Shown here piece by piece: positions 49,655 to 61,948 of a DNA stretch of 64,000 nucleotides; position 1 is the stretch's first letter; every line of letters begins with the position of its first letter. Origin of the DNA: Gonium pectorale (taxonomy: Eukaryota > Chlorophyta > Chlorophyceae > Chlamydomonadales > Volvocaceae); the NCBI GenBank assembly GCA_001584585.1, contig LSYV01000080.1, positions 205,014 to 269,013 of the forward strand, given 5' to 3'. The position numbers were made by a program, and so were the translations under genes. The notes beneath the pieces were generated by a model. It was not told the origin of the DNA, made no database searches, and saw only the letters and a program-made list of their open reading frames with translations.

Positions 49655-52600
49655 TTATGCTTCGCTCTGGCTCTGGCTGACGTACGCAGCGCTGCTCCGG
49701 CCCAGCTGCTTGCGGCTCCCGCTCAGGCCGCTGCTGTAGGCTGTCGCGGGCTGCGGAACAGCGATGTCCGCATGAGCGCTGCCCTTTGATTCCTGCAACC
49801 CTTGCGAACCAGCATGCGAGCCGGGGCACTGCCCTGTCCCTTGTTGTGCAGAGGACAGAGAGGAGCCGTTCGTTGCCGGGCCACCGCCGGTGCGGGCGGC
49901 GGCAGGTGCGCCGGCCGGCACTGGCGGAGAGGGCGTTGCTGGACCTGCGCCGCTGCTGCCTACCCCGTTGAACTTCTCCTTTGGGGGCGCACTCGAGCCG
50001 TCAACGTTGCCGCTGACCATTCTGTAACCGCTATTGGTCCCGGAGCCCGAGGATACGGGCGCCTCCAGATCGCCCTGGACGAGCTGCAGTTGCGGATTAC
50101 GAAAACAAGGGAGGGGTTGTGGACCACAGGGGCGCAAGGCCTGGCAAGCAATGCGCAAAGGGCCTATGCGCAAATGGCCAGAAGGAACTCTACATGTTTC
50201 ATGCCACCGTACAAGAAGCCGCACGCTATCGAAGACTGCCATGCCCAATCTACCACACAGCCCCATGTGACGAGTATGATACCATTGTACCTGGAGCACC
50301 AGGGTGAGCTGCTTGACCAGCTCCGCCGCCGCCGGCCGCCGCTGCGGATCCGGATCCCAGCACTGCAGCGCAAGACAAGCGGCCGTCAGCATTGCCTTGT
50401 TGGGCAACAAGCCTCAAGACATGGCACAAAGCAGCCCCTCATGGCCCAAGGCTAGACTCAGATCTGAGGTAGTAAACTCCGCAAAATGCAAGCTTGGGAA
50501 AGATCGCCCACCTGGTGGATAAGCTTGCGCAGCTTGGGCGGGCAGCGGCACGCGTCCAGCTTGCTGAGCGGCAGGCGGTGGTGGCGCACCGTGATCGAGT
50601 ACGCAATGGCCACCATGCTGCAGCCGTCCCAGGGCACGCACCCCGTCAACATCTCCCAGAGGATGACACCTGCACAGGGCAAAGAAATCATCGACAAAAC
50701 GAAGCTTACTGCGTGAACAGAAGCCCGCTTAGAGGACCTGAGACAAACTTTCGGGGGCGCAAATAAACTCCGATGCTCGCGCAGGTATTTGCTATGTGTG
50801 AAAGACATACTCTTGTCACTGGGTCTAAAGGCTGCAGAGCCGCAACATTGACCCACCTAGAGCGTATATGTCCGCCTTATGGGTGATGACGTAGTTGCTG
50901 GCGTCGAAGGCCTCTGCAAGGGGCGGCCACCGAGCGAGCAGCAGGGGAGCAGCTGTAACGGCGTGCGCGGAGGCCAAAAGGTGCCAGCAACTTGAGAAGC
51001 ATTGAGGACTGGCGACCCAGTCCTCTGGCATAGTGGCCGAGACATCTGCGTACCTGGGGCCATGTATGCCGGGGTGCCTGCCTCGGGGTGCCGCGTGACC
51101 AGCACCGTGCTGCGCAGCCGCGACAGGCCGAAGTCCTGAAGAGTTTTTACAAGGGAGGTTTACGAGATCGGCTAACGTTGATCACTGCGCCCGACTGCCG
51201 CGCAACTTGGTGGTAACAGCAGTTTGGATGCAGCAAAGGAATGAGAGTCTCATCTTGTTCGGCAGAGATCGAAGCCGTTGACTTGTAAATGAAGACGCAT
51301 GTCACACCTGCGCCACCCAGCCCTGACCCTCCGCACCGTCAGCTTCGCAATGGGCCGCATACAGTCCGTGTTTGACAGGAGCACGTTCCCCGGCTTCAGG
51401 TCGCGATGCACGATGGTCGGGTGCAGATACGCCAGACCCCTCGCGATGTCGGCGGCTATGTGCAGTACCTGCAATGGAACAGACGGTCCAAAGAATATCA
51501 GGGCCACGCGCAAAGGTTCATTATGCACACTCCGGATGAGCACACTGACAAACCATGTTGACAAAAGGAGGCGACCCTGTCCAAGACATCGCCCTGTGAA
51601 AAGACCCCATGAGCCATCCACACGCACCGTTGGCAGCGGGAGCAGCTCCCCCGGCTTGCTGTGGACCAGCCGCTCCAGCGACGTGTCCATCAGCTCCATC
51701 ACCAGGCACAGCCTGGGTGGTTTCAGGCAAGCTGCTAACAAGCGGACGATGTTGGGGTGCTGGCATCGGCCAAGCACCTGCGAGGTAGGGCGGGCAGCAA
51801 ATTATTGGGTTGTGACCGCTCCTCAGCCACGCCCGGCGGAAGTTAGAGCAAGCACGTGCCACAACGCTGTATGAAGCAAAACGACTCAAGCCGTGGGAAT
51901 CTCCGCACCAAGCGCTGGCTTACTCGCCATGACCATTCCTCGCTGTCCCGAGGAAGACACCAAACGCATTAACATCCTGCCCCGCCCCAGCAACACCTCA
52001 GCCAGCGCCCTCGACTCACCTCCACCTCCTGCGCAAAGCTGCTGACCAACGAGTCCGTGGGCCCGCTCCACTCGTCCACGTCCACTACCAGCTTGACTGC
52101 GACGCGCTCGCCGCCGTACAAACCCTCCACGACCCTGCCATACGACCCCTTGCCGCGGATGATGGGTAGCAGCTTCACCTCAGTGTCGCACTGCACGTCC
52201 AGCTTCAAGTCCGAGCGGTGCGGGGTGAAGGGCGTGACAATCACAAGCGGGCTGCTGGCGTCCACGTCTGCAGGTTTGCCGCAACAATGACAGGATGTTA
52301 CAATGCGCTTCCTGTGAAATACCGGACATGCCGCCGGCAGTGAAAGCATGTACAGTCCGCGCTGGGTGCTATCAATATGGACCCTGGGTATCGCCAAGTG
52401 GGAACAAGGATGAGGGCGCATTGGCCACGTGTTCTCCGTACACAGAGCGCTGCACCGTGTGCAAGGAACCGACAGGCCTAGCCCAGCACACGGGCCCTCA
52501 GTGCGGAAACCGCGCATATAGGCGGCGCAGGTTTATGATAACCCGCTATATGGCTCACCAGTGCTGCTGAGCACGCAAGTGCCCACTCCGCTTGGCAGGC

Positions 52601-55091
52601 GCACGCCGCGCCCGTTGCTGTGCTGGTTATGTTGAGACCCGCCCGTTGGCGTGCCCGAGACGAACCGGCCGTTGGTGTTGGTGGACGGCGGACCGCCCGT
52701 GCTGGCCGGCGGCGAACCGCCGCCGATGTTGGGCGTGCAGTTGCCGTTGGGAGGCCGCGATCCCTGGCCCTCCTTTGCCGAGCCGCTCTCACTGTGGGGC
52801 GAGGGTTTAGAGAACACCACGTATCTATCAGTCATGTGTAACATGAGCATTGACACGGCCAAGAGTCGCAGGACTAAGGATCTGCCGGCATGACATACAG
52901 TGCCCATCTCATGTTTGCCGGAGCCCTTGCCGAAGCTTGATACCTAGTCCTACAGATACCTCGACCCCAACCCGACATTAAGCAACTTACATGCTCTGTT
53001 GAGCGTACTTCTCCCGCTGCTCCTCTTCCCTGCGCCGCCTTCGCCGTCGGACCACAACCAGTACCACAAAGCCCACCAACGCAACCGCGAAGACGCCTGG
53101 TTATATTGGTGAAGGTGAGATCGCAAGGTGAGATCGCAGCACAGCATTGAGCAAGCAGATGCAACAGGCCAGACGACGCAGAATTTAGGTCCTTATTTGT
53201 CACATGGCCACCGGTTCGGGACTCCAATGCGCCGTGCCTGATCGTCCCAAACAACTTTGGAATGCACCATGACTTTGCCAAGCGTGGAGACATATGGACC
53301 AGTGCGCGTGGTTTTACCTCCAACTGCGCCACCGACGGCAGCTGGCAGCACTGAGGCCTTCTTTGTTACAGGCGGGGCGAGGGCAGGAATGCTGGGCGAC
53401 GGCGAGGGTGAAGAACTACCAGGCGGGGAATTTATTGGGGTTCGAGGAAACCTGCAGGAGCATGGACGGATTCACATCGTTCAGTCCGGGCATATTGCAC
53501 GCTCTTTTGCGGTGTACGTAATTGCCGTAAAAGCACCGATGCATGGTTCGCAAACGATTACCACGCACCGTCCGACTTCAGAGCTCAGTCCGAGGTGACA
53601 TCGTGTAAGGATATCCCAGATTCCACACCATGAACCCTCCAGAGAACGCTGTTCACGAGCCCATCCGCGCTCGTTCATGCGTGCCTACAGGACATTACTG
53701 TCTGCTTGCACTTACATATACAGGAAGCAACCCAGCGGACCAAGCGACGCCACACACTCGTCCGTCATCTGCTTCTCGCACAGATAGGGGACGCGGAGCA
53801 TGTACAGCGTGTAATGTGTCGCCGTCGCACGGCCAAATGCGTCGATGTCAAAACCTGCCACTGCGACGTCCGCATACACGCCCAGGTCCGGCCAGCAGCG
53901 AGACACCGGTGGCGCGGCTGTGTTATTAGTGCAGTTCGCCTGGGAGATGTTGGAGATGGAAACCTGCGTGCCCGGCAGGTTGCTTGGCCGGGGAATGGAC
54001 GACATGATTTCGCCCTGAATGGTGCGCGGTACGCAAATGCCTGCGGCACGGCAAGGGCAAGGGCTGTCACGGCAGGCAGAGCCAGGCAAGGGCGATCACG
54101 GCAACGAGCGTCAGCTATTCTCATGGCACGAAGGTGGTTCCGTGCAAAGTTTGAGTTTGCCTTCCACCGCATACGTTGCCGATATTCCCCAGGTTAGACC
54201 GAGCCTACCAGCAATGACTGAGCGGCACCGGAACTCAATGGCCAAAGACATGGCGCTGGTCCCCGCCCAAAGCCCCGCCCAGGTGCATCGTGGCTCGTGG
54301 CACCCTCATGTCATGTCGTAGAATGATTGCTGGATGATTCCACACAAGCAACCCTCCCCTGGTGCTTACGTAGCATAAGCACAGCGTCCTCCATTAGCAC
54401 GAGTGCCCCCGAATCCGCCGTGGAGGACGCCACGAGGTCGAAACCCGGTGACTGTCCCAGGGGCGTGGTTCGGAAGTCACGAACCACCACATACTGCAGG
54501 ATGAGCGCCGCGGGGCCGTCAAGCCGAATCTGCAAAGAAAGCGGCAACGAGCCCACCGTGGGTGGGTGTACTTGAGCTCCCCGCTCTTGGCACACGCCGG
54601 GACGCAGCGGAGGACCCTTCCGCCAGGCCGCAAGCAACGTGTAAGGGCAACGCCGCGTCACCACATGCACGGCCCAGCATACACAGTGCCGGCCCAAAAG
54701 GCATTGATTGAGGAGACGCGCGCTGAGACATGAGCTATACCTTCGCCTTGACAAAGCCGAGCCCGAGTAAAGGCCACGAAGTCGACGGTCCCGGCTGGCC
54801 GCTGATAGTAAAATTTGTAGTGCGCACGACTGGCACGCTGTAAGCCGCCCAGTCGGAGTCGTTCACTTGGATTGCGTTGTTCGTCAGCAGCGCCCACGTC
54901 TTGTTGGGATTTGCCAAGGCGTCCGCCAGCTCTTGACCGGATGAGACCAGTGCAACGGCAGGGTCGTCAGGGCTGGGCACAGGAAGAGCAGAAGGGGACG
55001 GCTGCTGAGAGGCAGCGCCCCAAAGCCCTGCCATGACCAGCACGACTAGCCACGAAACGACCCGTGAGACCGCTGAGGTGCTGTGCGCCAT
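49655..55091 (-). CDS. Transmembrane receptor-like protein kinase of the TKL group, 14 exons
   Basis: Predicted plasma-membrane Ser/Thr kinase; ligand and substrate unknown. Exons: 54741-55091, 54370-54529, 53716-54040, 53318-53451, 52991-53096, 52559-52824, 52020-52267, 51628-51777, 51337-51468, 51054-51135, 50857-50913, 50512-50669, 50291-50362, 49655-50083; phases close to 889 residues. A signal peptide (VVSWLVVLVMAGLWGAAS) leads an ectodomain with Asn-glycosylation-type sites and Cys residues, resembling the beta-helix-like ectodomains of other Chlamydomonas kinases (inference). A Pro/Ser linker precedes one membrane span (GVFAVALVGFVVLVVV) with a basic stop-transfer run. The kinase domain shows RGKGSYGRVVEG, VAVKLV, IVHRDLKPGNVLL, DFGLSR, MAPEAFD and DIYALGVILWEMLTG, so all catalytic residues are present. 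A Ser/Gly-rich tail follows. The exon 6 acceptor (TAG at 52825-52826) is the weakest site. Confidence 0.87.
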
Positions 55092-56775
55092 CACGCGGGC
55101 TCAAGCTGGACCGAGGACGGAAGACAACTTGGGAAAGTGCCCGTAACCCATACTTGCTACACAATGCTCTTCAATATGACTCTGGCAACATGCCTACAGT
55201 GGTTAGATTGGCTCAAGGAAAGAAAGCAGAAGGTTCGGTATGCAAGCTTGTCTGAAAGCAGTCGGGTTGTTGAAAACAGTGTGAGCGAGGAGTCTAGGAG
55301 GCCAACACAATAGAAGTGCAGGGCTGGCGACCAGGTTCGCCCGTCCGCAAATTGCCGTACGACGAGGGTGAGCTGAAGGAAGGGTGATTTGCCAGTGCCC
55401 ATATCGTAGTCGAGTGATGTATTCTACAGCGCAACCCCGAAATGTAATGCCGGGCTCGGGGTGTGGCCCTGGTTGCGCTCGATGCGGCCCTCTCCTGAGG
55501 TCTACGGGTTTCACCTTGCGGTCAGATGCGTCGGCTCGCTTCTTTGTGGGGTAACCGGCGACAAGGGAGCGACTCGGGGGTGGATAGCGGCACGCTAGAG
55601 GGGAGGACGCGGCCAGACACGTTGCAGGACCTTGTATCAAGCCTGAGACGGTACAGTAGATGACGAGGCAGATAAAACCATTTCTGGGTTGCTCAACGCT
55701 GAATGACACTCTCTTCATACCCCCGCGTGCCGCGGACCCTTAACAGCCTCCTACAATTCTGCTCAATCGGCTGACCAGGGCTGAACGCATCATCACGGCT
55801 TGTGCGCAAATCATTGCTATATGTGACGTCATGATCGTACGGGACGTTTACGCCGCCACACACGGTCACACCTTTGGTCACACGCACTTTCCTTCTCATT
55901 CTGTCTCTGGACTCGCTGGTGCTGGCATCTTCCATCTTGTAACTAGGCCTCTGCCAAACAATGCACTTCCAGTACCCGCGTTCCCATGCTAGTCTATCTT
56001 GCGAGGGCCAGAGGCGTACGTTATACGGCAAGCTCTGCACCTGGAACTTGAAGTGCTCACGAAACCGGACAGCTTCACTATACATGCCCCGCTGCACCGC
56101 TCCTTCATCTCGGCTGGAGCCCTGGACGCACGTCCCTCCTTAGCTCTTTATACTCAACAAAACCCGCGCCGTAACGCACATAAGGTCCCACGGGAATTAC
56201 TCCACCTGATTTCGGGCACACGCTTTACCAAATGTCGAGCATGATAAAAATTCCCGAAGACCCAGCAGGCGCCACATTTGTTCTGTGCTGTAACTATCCG
56301 CGCCTCTCGCTCCACGTGCATGTGGCCCTTGCTTTGCGCCCTCCCTCCATACATGCCACAACCATGTTAGCGCGTCGGGTATGTCGCACAATGTGCACGA
56401 CGCTAAGAAATGACCGAAGGGACTTCCCTTGGTTGACCGTAATTGTATAGGCAAAGACTTCCGTCCACCTGCATCATACGTTGCGTTCATGGGGTTGGCG
56501 GCCCAGGGCTGCCATTCGTACACAAGCCCAAACGGGTACTCATACAAGCCCACGTACCCACCGCCTGCAACATTCCCCAAGAACACGAATCAGCCTGCTT
56601 GTGCACCTTCAGCAGCAAAGGGAACACATGCCCTGCAAGATCACACTCGGCTTAGAAGTACACTCGGATCCGACATAGCTAGAAGCAGCTCAAAGCGCAG
56701 GAACGCAGGGGAACGTAGGTCTCCAACAGCCTCGTCGTTGCGCTACACTCGTTTGCTGCTGCTCACAACACTCTC
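55092..56775. other. Intergenic region upstream of the kinase, with unresolved minus-strand open frames
   Basis: About 1.7 kb between the kinase start codon and the UBE2J2 stop. It should hold the kinase promoter and the UBE2J2 3' UTR. Two minus-strand stretches look less random than the rest. One, near 56475-56567, encodes GGGYVGLYEYPFGLVYEWQPW. The other, 55693-56085, is an ATG-started frame of about 130 codons beginning MYSEAVRFREHFKF, preceded by a TATAAAG on the same strand at about 56146-56152. I could not join them into a phase-consistent gene or match a family. Confidence 0.35.
55693..56085 (-). CDS. Possible small single-exon ORF, unrecognised
   Basis: An ATG-started frame (MYSEAVRFREHFKF...) runs about 130 codons to a stop at the low end. 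It contains LPYNVRLWPSQDRLAWERGY and is rich in Arg, aromatic and Asp/Glu residues, with little of the Ala/Gly bias of antisense shadows in this genome. A TATAAAG lies about 60-70 bases upstream on the same strand. Against it: the codon third-position GC is low for this window, no homologue is recognised and no introns are present. It could be a chance frame in AT-richer spacer. Confidence 0.25.
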   Translation of the reverse strand: MYSEAVRFREHFKFQVQSLPYNVRLWPSQDRLAWERGYWKCIVWQRPSYKMEDASTSESRDRMRRKVRVTKGVTVCGGVNVPYDHDVTYSNDLRTSRDDAFSPGQPIEQNCRRLLRVRGTRGYEESVIQR

Positions 56776-58539
56776 TCATGTGCTTCCACGGCCGGGCATC
56801 CGTGACCAGGAGCGCAAGACCTCGCGCCCGTCCCCGCTATAGCTCACCCACACGACTGCGAGCACGGCGACCACAATGGCCAGCGTCACAATCGTGTTGC
56901 TGATGGGCTGCTGCGGCGCTCCCCTGCGGTCATTGACTGGCTGCTGGCCGGTGCCTGCTCGCCCGTCGCCCACCTCCCCTGGCGCCGAGCCCGCCTGCTG
57001 CTGCAGTTGTTGCGATGGCGCCCGCTGCTGCCCATCCAGCGCTGCGGCGGGAGGCTCTTGGCCTGGCGCAGGCGTGGGCCCCGGCGAGGATGCTAGTGCA
57101 GAAGCGGGCGGCTGCGCCGCTGCGGCGTTGCGCCGCGCCAGCTCCTCAACCCATTGCGGGAAGAGCTTTCTGAACGTGGGGTTCTTTGCGTTGAAGGTCA
57201 GCGAATCGCGTGCCATGCGCTCCTTGTCTTGCTTGGAGGTGGTGATGCTGCCGGTGGTCGCTTGAGTATCGTACATGAAGCTGAGCAAGCCCGTCAGGAT
57301 TGTCCCGACGGACCACATTGGGTTCCAACTCTGTGCATGGATGAAGGTGAAAACGAAAAAAACCGATGATTTGTCAAGGAGGCGGGCGGACAACATTTAG
57401 TCACGGCGTGGGACCAATGGAGGCGCAAAGTGAAGATGCGGCACCGCATCCAAGGACACATGGCTGAAGTGTCTCCCCTTGCTATGTGTCCCCAACGCCC
57501 CAGGGCGAGACCCAATGGATGCATCCCAGGCCTGGCCCCAAGTCCAGCTTGAGCCCGGCTGCCTGTCCAGCCCAGTCCACCCACTCCAGCTAGCCGTACC
57601 TCCGGGTGGTAGTCCGTCATGCTGAGGCACAGCTTGGTGTTGGTGGCGAAGCGGCCGTTGGGCGTGAAGAGCGAGATGGAGGGCGGCTTGAAGGGGTACT
57701 CGGCTGGGAATACCAGCTTACCATGGTACACGCCGCCCTCGTACTCCGTGCCCTGGGGGGAGCGGCCAGCGTAGCGGAGCATGTGCTAAGCTCCAATCTT
57801 GGCGGCACAACGTCCGCGCCCGCGTGCGCGCACAAGTGCACGGTCACGCCGACGGCCAATCAAGCGAAAACCGGCCGCAGACAAGGAAATCCAGCTATGA
57901 GCGTCAAACCCTGCGGCAGCCCACGCCATGCGAAGCCACCGGAGTGGCTGCCGTTGGCCTGCTGCTAGGGTGTCCCACTCGGGTCACCTTCCAAGAAAGC
58001 TACTGGTATGTATTGTCCAGGTACCGTTAGCCACGGCCTGATCATGTACACTTACCTGAATGGTGTCACGCACCCATGCGACGGTTGTCTGCATCACCAT
58101 TTTCAGCGTATACGCACGAACGGCCCATGGCAAACCGCCACATCCTCCCCAGTGCCCCACACCCCAAACGCTTCCCATCTTCAGCCGCGCCCGGACCTTG
58201 GCTCCCTCCAGCACAAAGTGCCACTCTAGTAGATTGGCCGGCGACGGATGGGCTGTGATGTTAGGCACCGGCTCCTGTGAGGGGGTGTTTTCATGCGTCA
58301 GTTGGTGATGGCCACGGACCGCTGTGTCACGGTTGAGGTGGTGAACGACACCATCACTTGCGCACCCGGAAGCCCCCCTGCTACAACAATGGTGGGGACG
58401 CGCAGCGCCTCCGCAGTCCACGTTGCAGGGCGCCCTGACTCGCAAAACTGCCACGATGAGCCGTGAATCAAGGACGTACCTTCAACAAGCTTTTGTACTC
58501 CTTTTGCAGGCGCGTTAAGCATTGCTTCTGCCCGGACAT
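56776..58539 (-). CDS. UBE2J2: ER-anchored ubiquitin-conjugating enzyme E2 (UBE2J2/Ubc6 type), four exons
   Basis: Tail-anchored E2 used in ER-associated degradation, with the catalytic domain facing the cytosol. Exons: 58480-58539, 58197-58274, 57600-57752, 56776-57330, joined in phase to 281 residues (human UBE2J2 259). Order of features: MSGQKQCLTRLQKEYKSLLK; EPVPNITAHPSPANLLEWHF; GTEYEGGVYHGKLVFP; PPSISLFTPNGRF, which stands where ordinary E2s have HPN, as is normal for this class; NTKLCLSMTDYHPE with the catalytic Cys; and SWNPMWSVGTILTGLLSFM. A Pro/Gln/Ala-rich linker leads to the C-terminal membrane anchor (TIVTLAIVVAVLAVVWVSY) with a short Arg-rich tail. The ATG at 58539 is the first in frame before the first E2 helix. 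It starts 333 bases from a divergent gene. Confidence 0.94.
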
Positions 58540-58872
58540 CAGGCCTGTGCCTGGACTCCGTATTCCCCGCCCCGACTCGAGCTTCAGATTACAATCAAAT
58601 GCACAGGCAAGAGGAGGTGAGGATCAAATGAGAAGGGATGTCCTGTCCTTGGGCAAATGTTTGCGTGCTTTTCGCTGCCGCGTCAAATTGTTTCATGAAA
58701 CAGAGTTTTAGAATTGTCGCACGCCCACAGCAAGCCCTACCCAAGAAACTGAATGCATCCGTACAAACGTCCTCGCTCCTCCCTCCTCAACGACAAGCTA
58801 CTAAGTAAATTGCGGTTTCAACACGTCCTTATAACACAACAGCAAAACTAACAAGTGCCACCACACAGCACC
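58540..58872. promoter_or_regulatory. Divergent promoter region between UBE2J2 and the five-exon gene
   Basis: 333 bases between opposed start codons. A TTATAAC match on the plus strand at 58829-58835 lies about 40 bases before the right-hand ATG and may be its TATA box. Confidence 0.45.
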
Positions 58873-59980
58873 ATGTATCCGGCTTTCGCCTGTGCCCAAT
58901 ACCCCGAGCTTGCCAAATCCACTGATAAGAGAAGACACCTGAACCTTCTGCTTCATGACTACTCAGAGGCACGTCGACGGCACGTCGAGCGAAGCTCCTT
59001 GCGCCCTGCACTCACCTCTTGTGCATATGTGCATACAGGAAAACAAGCGTACATACGGCAGCACCTTGCCAGGTGCTGGTTCGCTGTTGAAGCCCGTTCG
59101 TGAGGGCGAGGTAGGAGTGCGCGTGGTGAGGCACATGCCTTCGAAGGGCGCCCCTTACCAGTTGCGATGACCGCAGGACACCAAGCCACGATACCAGACG
59201 CTAGAGGTAAGTGTAGCTTTCGGCTGCGGGTTTCCGTAAAGGTTGCCAGCTTGGGAGTGATAGCCCCGGCGTGCTCGCCCCACCAGTACCCGTTCCTCAG
59301 CTCAGGCGCGGGCCTCTCCCCGTCGGCTGTGCAGGGCGAAGCTGCGGTGTCGCGTCAGCTCGCAGCACAGGTGAACAACAGACGCACCCCATCCGGCAAT
59401 TTTTACACGACCATCAACCCCACGCTGTACGAGAAGGAGTTGCCCCCGGCCACGTTTGACGGGCACAACCAAACGCAACTGGCGGTGACGACCCTGACCG
59501 CAAGTGGCCGGCTGGGGACGACTGGCGACGGTCCGGCGGGCGAGGCGGGAGCACCGCAGCAATTTTCCTACCTCGGTAACACGAGCCTGCCGCCCATCGC
59601 TGGCGCCACCGGGGACGGCGTTGGCAACTCACCGACCTGGATGCTACCATGGCAAACACGTGACAGGGATCTGGGTGCGTTGGCAAGGGGCTATGGCAAG
59701 GGTCTAACACAGTCCTGCAGTGGATTGCAACTGCAGTGCGGAGGCGTCGCAGCGCCGCGGTCCCTTTCCAAACCTGCCCCGTGTTCTGTGCGCTAGAGCT
59801 GAGCGGCCGAAGGTCACAGCGCGTATGATGGGATAGCTGCTTGGCTCCTTCAACGACTAAGGCTTCGACACCTGTGGCCCGCCCGTGCACGCAGGCCGCT
59901 CGATGGCGGACTCAATCCGCCACAAGCGGACGCCCATTGGGGCATTCTCTGTTCAGGGCCTCGCGAAATCGAACAAATAA
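58873..59980 (+). CDS. Unrecognised five-exon gene, 223-residue protein with a 30-base micro-exon
   Basis: Exons: 58873-58968, 59039-59110, 59177-59206, 59287-59674, 59895-59980. All phases close over 224 codons. Acceptors are good CAG sites except the first (ACAG), and the 10-codon micro-exon (DTKPRYQTLE) is bounded by CAG and GTAAGT. The protein begins MYPAFACAQYPELAKSTDKRR, continues ENKRTYGSTLPGAGSLLKP, then YPFLSSGAGLSPSAV, TPSGNFYTTINPTLYEKELPP and ends TPIGAFSVQGLAKSNK. It has no signal peptide, membrane span or coiled coil. It is rich in Tyr, Pro, Thr and small residues, a look shared with some axonemal inner-microtubule proteins, but I cannot assign it. The exon 1 end has no GT in phase; a GC donor (GAG|GCACGT) is proposed. 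Confidence 0.7.
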
Positions 59981-60491
59981 ACATGGATAACGATTCCGAC
60001 GTCGCAGAGGTTCCGCGCGCGGCCCCTCTCCCTTCAGCGGACTTGCGGCTGACCATGGTTTCTAGCGCGCCGCTGTGTATGCAAACGGAGGCGATCAATT
60101 CTCAATGTGCAGGTAGCATGACTGCATAAGACAGCCGAACTAGGATAGGGTAGGGCAGGCCAGGGGAGCGATTATTATGTGTCCTGAGCACCGGATGCAA
60201 AGGCGTGATGTGGTTGCATCCGTCTGGCGCGTGATTGGCGTAAATGAGCGTGCTCCGACGCGTCGGATGTGAAGAGACAGCATAGCGTTGCGCGTCAATC
60301 CCAACGTTGCATGCCATCCAGGATTACTGTCGCTTCCCTGTTATGTACAAGGAGCTCGTGCTCCAGGGGTCGCGTATGCATTTCATGTGCACTCGCGGGC
60401 TGTCGGCATCAGGATGGAGAGAATGGATGGACCGAGGGAAGTTCGAGGCGGCAATAGCTCCGCGCGCGTTGCCTCTCGCGTTGGTGGCCAC

Positions 60492-60496
60492 TGTAA
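60492..60496 (+). terminator. Candidate polyadenylation signal TGTAA for the five-exon gene
   Basis: TGTAA about 512 bases past the stop at 59980; assigned by motif and strand only. Confidence 0.35.
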
Positions 60497-61943
60497 ACGG
60501 GGGTGTTTCTGCCTATTTATCCACTTATATGAGGCGCCGAAGTATGTGCACAGTGCCTCGAAAGGTGCAGCGCTCAGCACCTACGACCATGGGAGATGGG
60601 ACCCGCTCTCGCCGCTGGCATCTATGTACTTGTGCTGCAATCGAGGTTTGACTATATATGGCTTGGCAGTGGGTAAGACGGCCCTCTCGCTCGAGCTGTG
60701 CGCCGTGCCCGTAGTGGTCTGTTCATGCGTGTTCATGCGAAACGCCAGGGCCCATGTGCTAGCGCCCAAACTCTTGCTGCGACGGTCGGCTTTGCTTTGT
60801 TTAATTCCGCAGCTACATGCAAAGCTGCAATACCTACTGTAGGCGGTCCTGGATACCATGATGCACCGACATCGATTCGTCTGTAACATGTTCCCCGTTA
60901 TACTGCATCTTGTACCTCCGTACCCAGCCCGTCGTGACAGGCATGTCAGACCACACAGTGCAGGTGTGATCTCTGGTATCGAAGGCTGCGCACTGGTTTG
61001 CATCGTATGGATAACATGGGCTAAGAGATTCTGATCAAGGTCATTGTTTGGCCAGCTTGCAACCGATCCGATCAGATTACGATTCACTTTACCTTTGGGC
61101 TGGGAGCTGTTCATTTCCTAGTACCCATGTAAAGTGCCAAGCCCAGCAGCGTGAACCGTCCCACGGGTCACTGTTTTTGTGTCGACGAACGAACGTAATG
61201 CGAATGCCGGCGCGCCGAAACTCCACAAACTTAATTAAAATGCGCCGCTCCCGCTGTTACAGGGCACATCGAAGCCTAGCCCGCTCAAGATCACCAGACG
61301 CTGAATGTATGAAAGAGGCCCAAGTTTAAGTAAACGCGTTCCGCTGCGTCGATAGGCAGGCGCCAGCCGCTGGCTATAGCATCTCCATCCTGTTCCCTAA
61401 GCCAGCTGACGGACGCAGCCTGGGTAGATCGTCCAGACAGTTAGATCCGCTGCAGAGTGTAAACCCACCATGAACACCTGTCCACCAATCTACTGCATAA
61501 AAGACTTTCTCACATTTGTATCTACGCTTCTCCGAGAGACCGCTGGCCGCACCCATTGACCAAGGCTGTGCCTCTCTACGCATACCCTAGCACGCCGTAG
61601 CAGCCCACGAGCACAAAGACACACTCTGCAATACGTGTACACGTCACAGCGGAGATAGCATCACAACAACAAAACAGACGAACCCAACACTCCTCGCCGC
61701 TCGATGCATCATGCAACCGCTTTTCGACCTCATACAAAGCGCACAGCCTCTTAAACCCGCTCGTGATCAAGAGCAAACCGTTGCTTACACACAGACCAGG
61801 TAACCGTGCCGCAGACCCGCTCCCTCCGCCTTAAGGGTTGCCGGCGTATACCCCGCGGTGCATGCAACAACCCAGTCGTGGCCGTGCAGCATCCGTAACA
61901 CTCACAGCCTTGGCAAGCCCGCAAGCAACTCTCCGCCGACGTA

Positions 61944-61948
61944 TTACA
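61944..61948 (-). terminator. Candidate polyadenylation signal TGTAA for the EamA transporter
   Basis: TTACA on the plus strand, about 123 bases past the transporter stop codon in its direction. Confidence 0.45.

Noticed and set aside
56221..56280. CGACWVFG on the minus strand, resembling a papain-type cysteine protease active site
   Set aside because: No His/Asn active-site regions, QG-x-C context or in-phase flanking exons were found. One short motif is not enough for a call.
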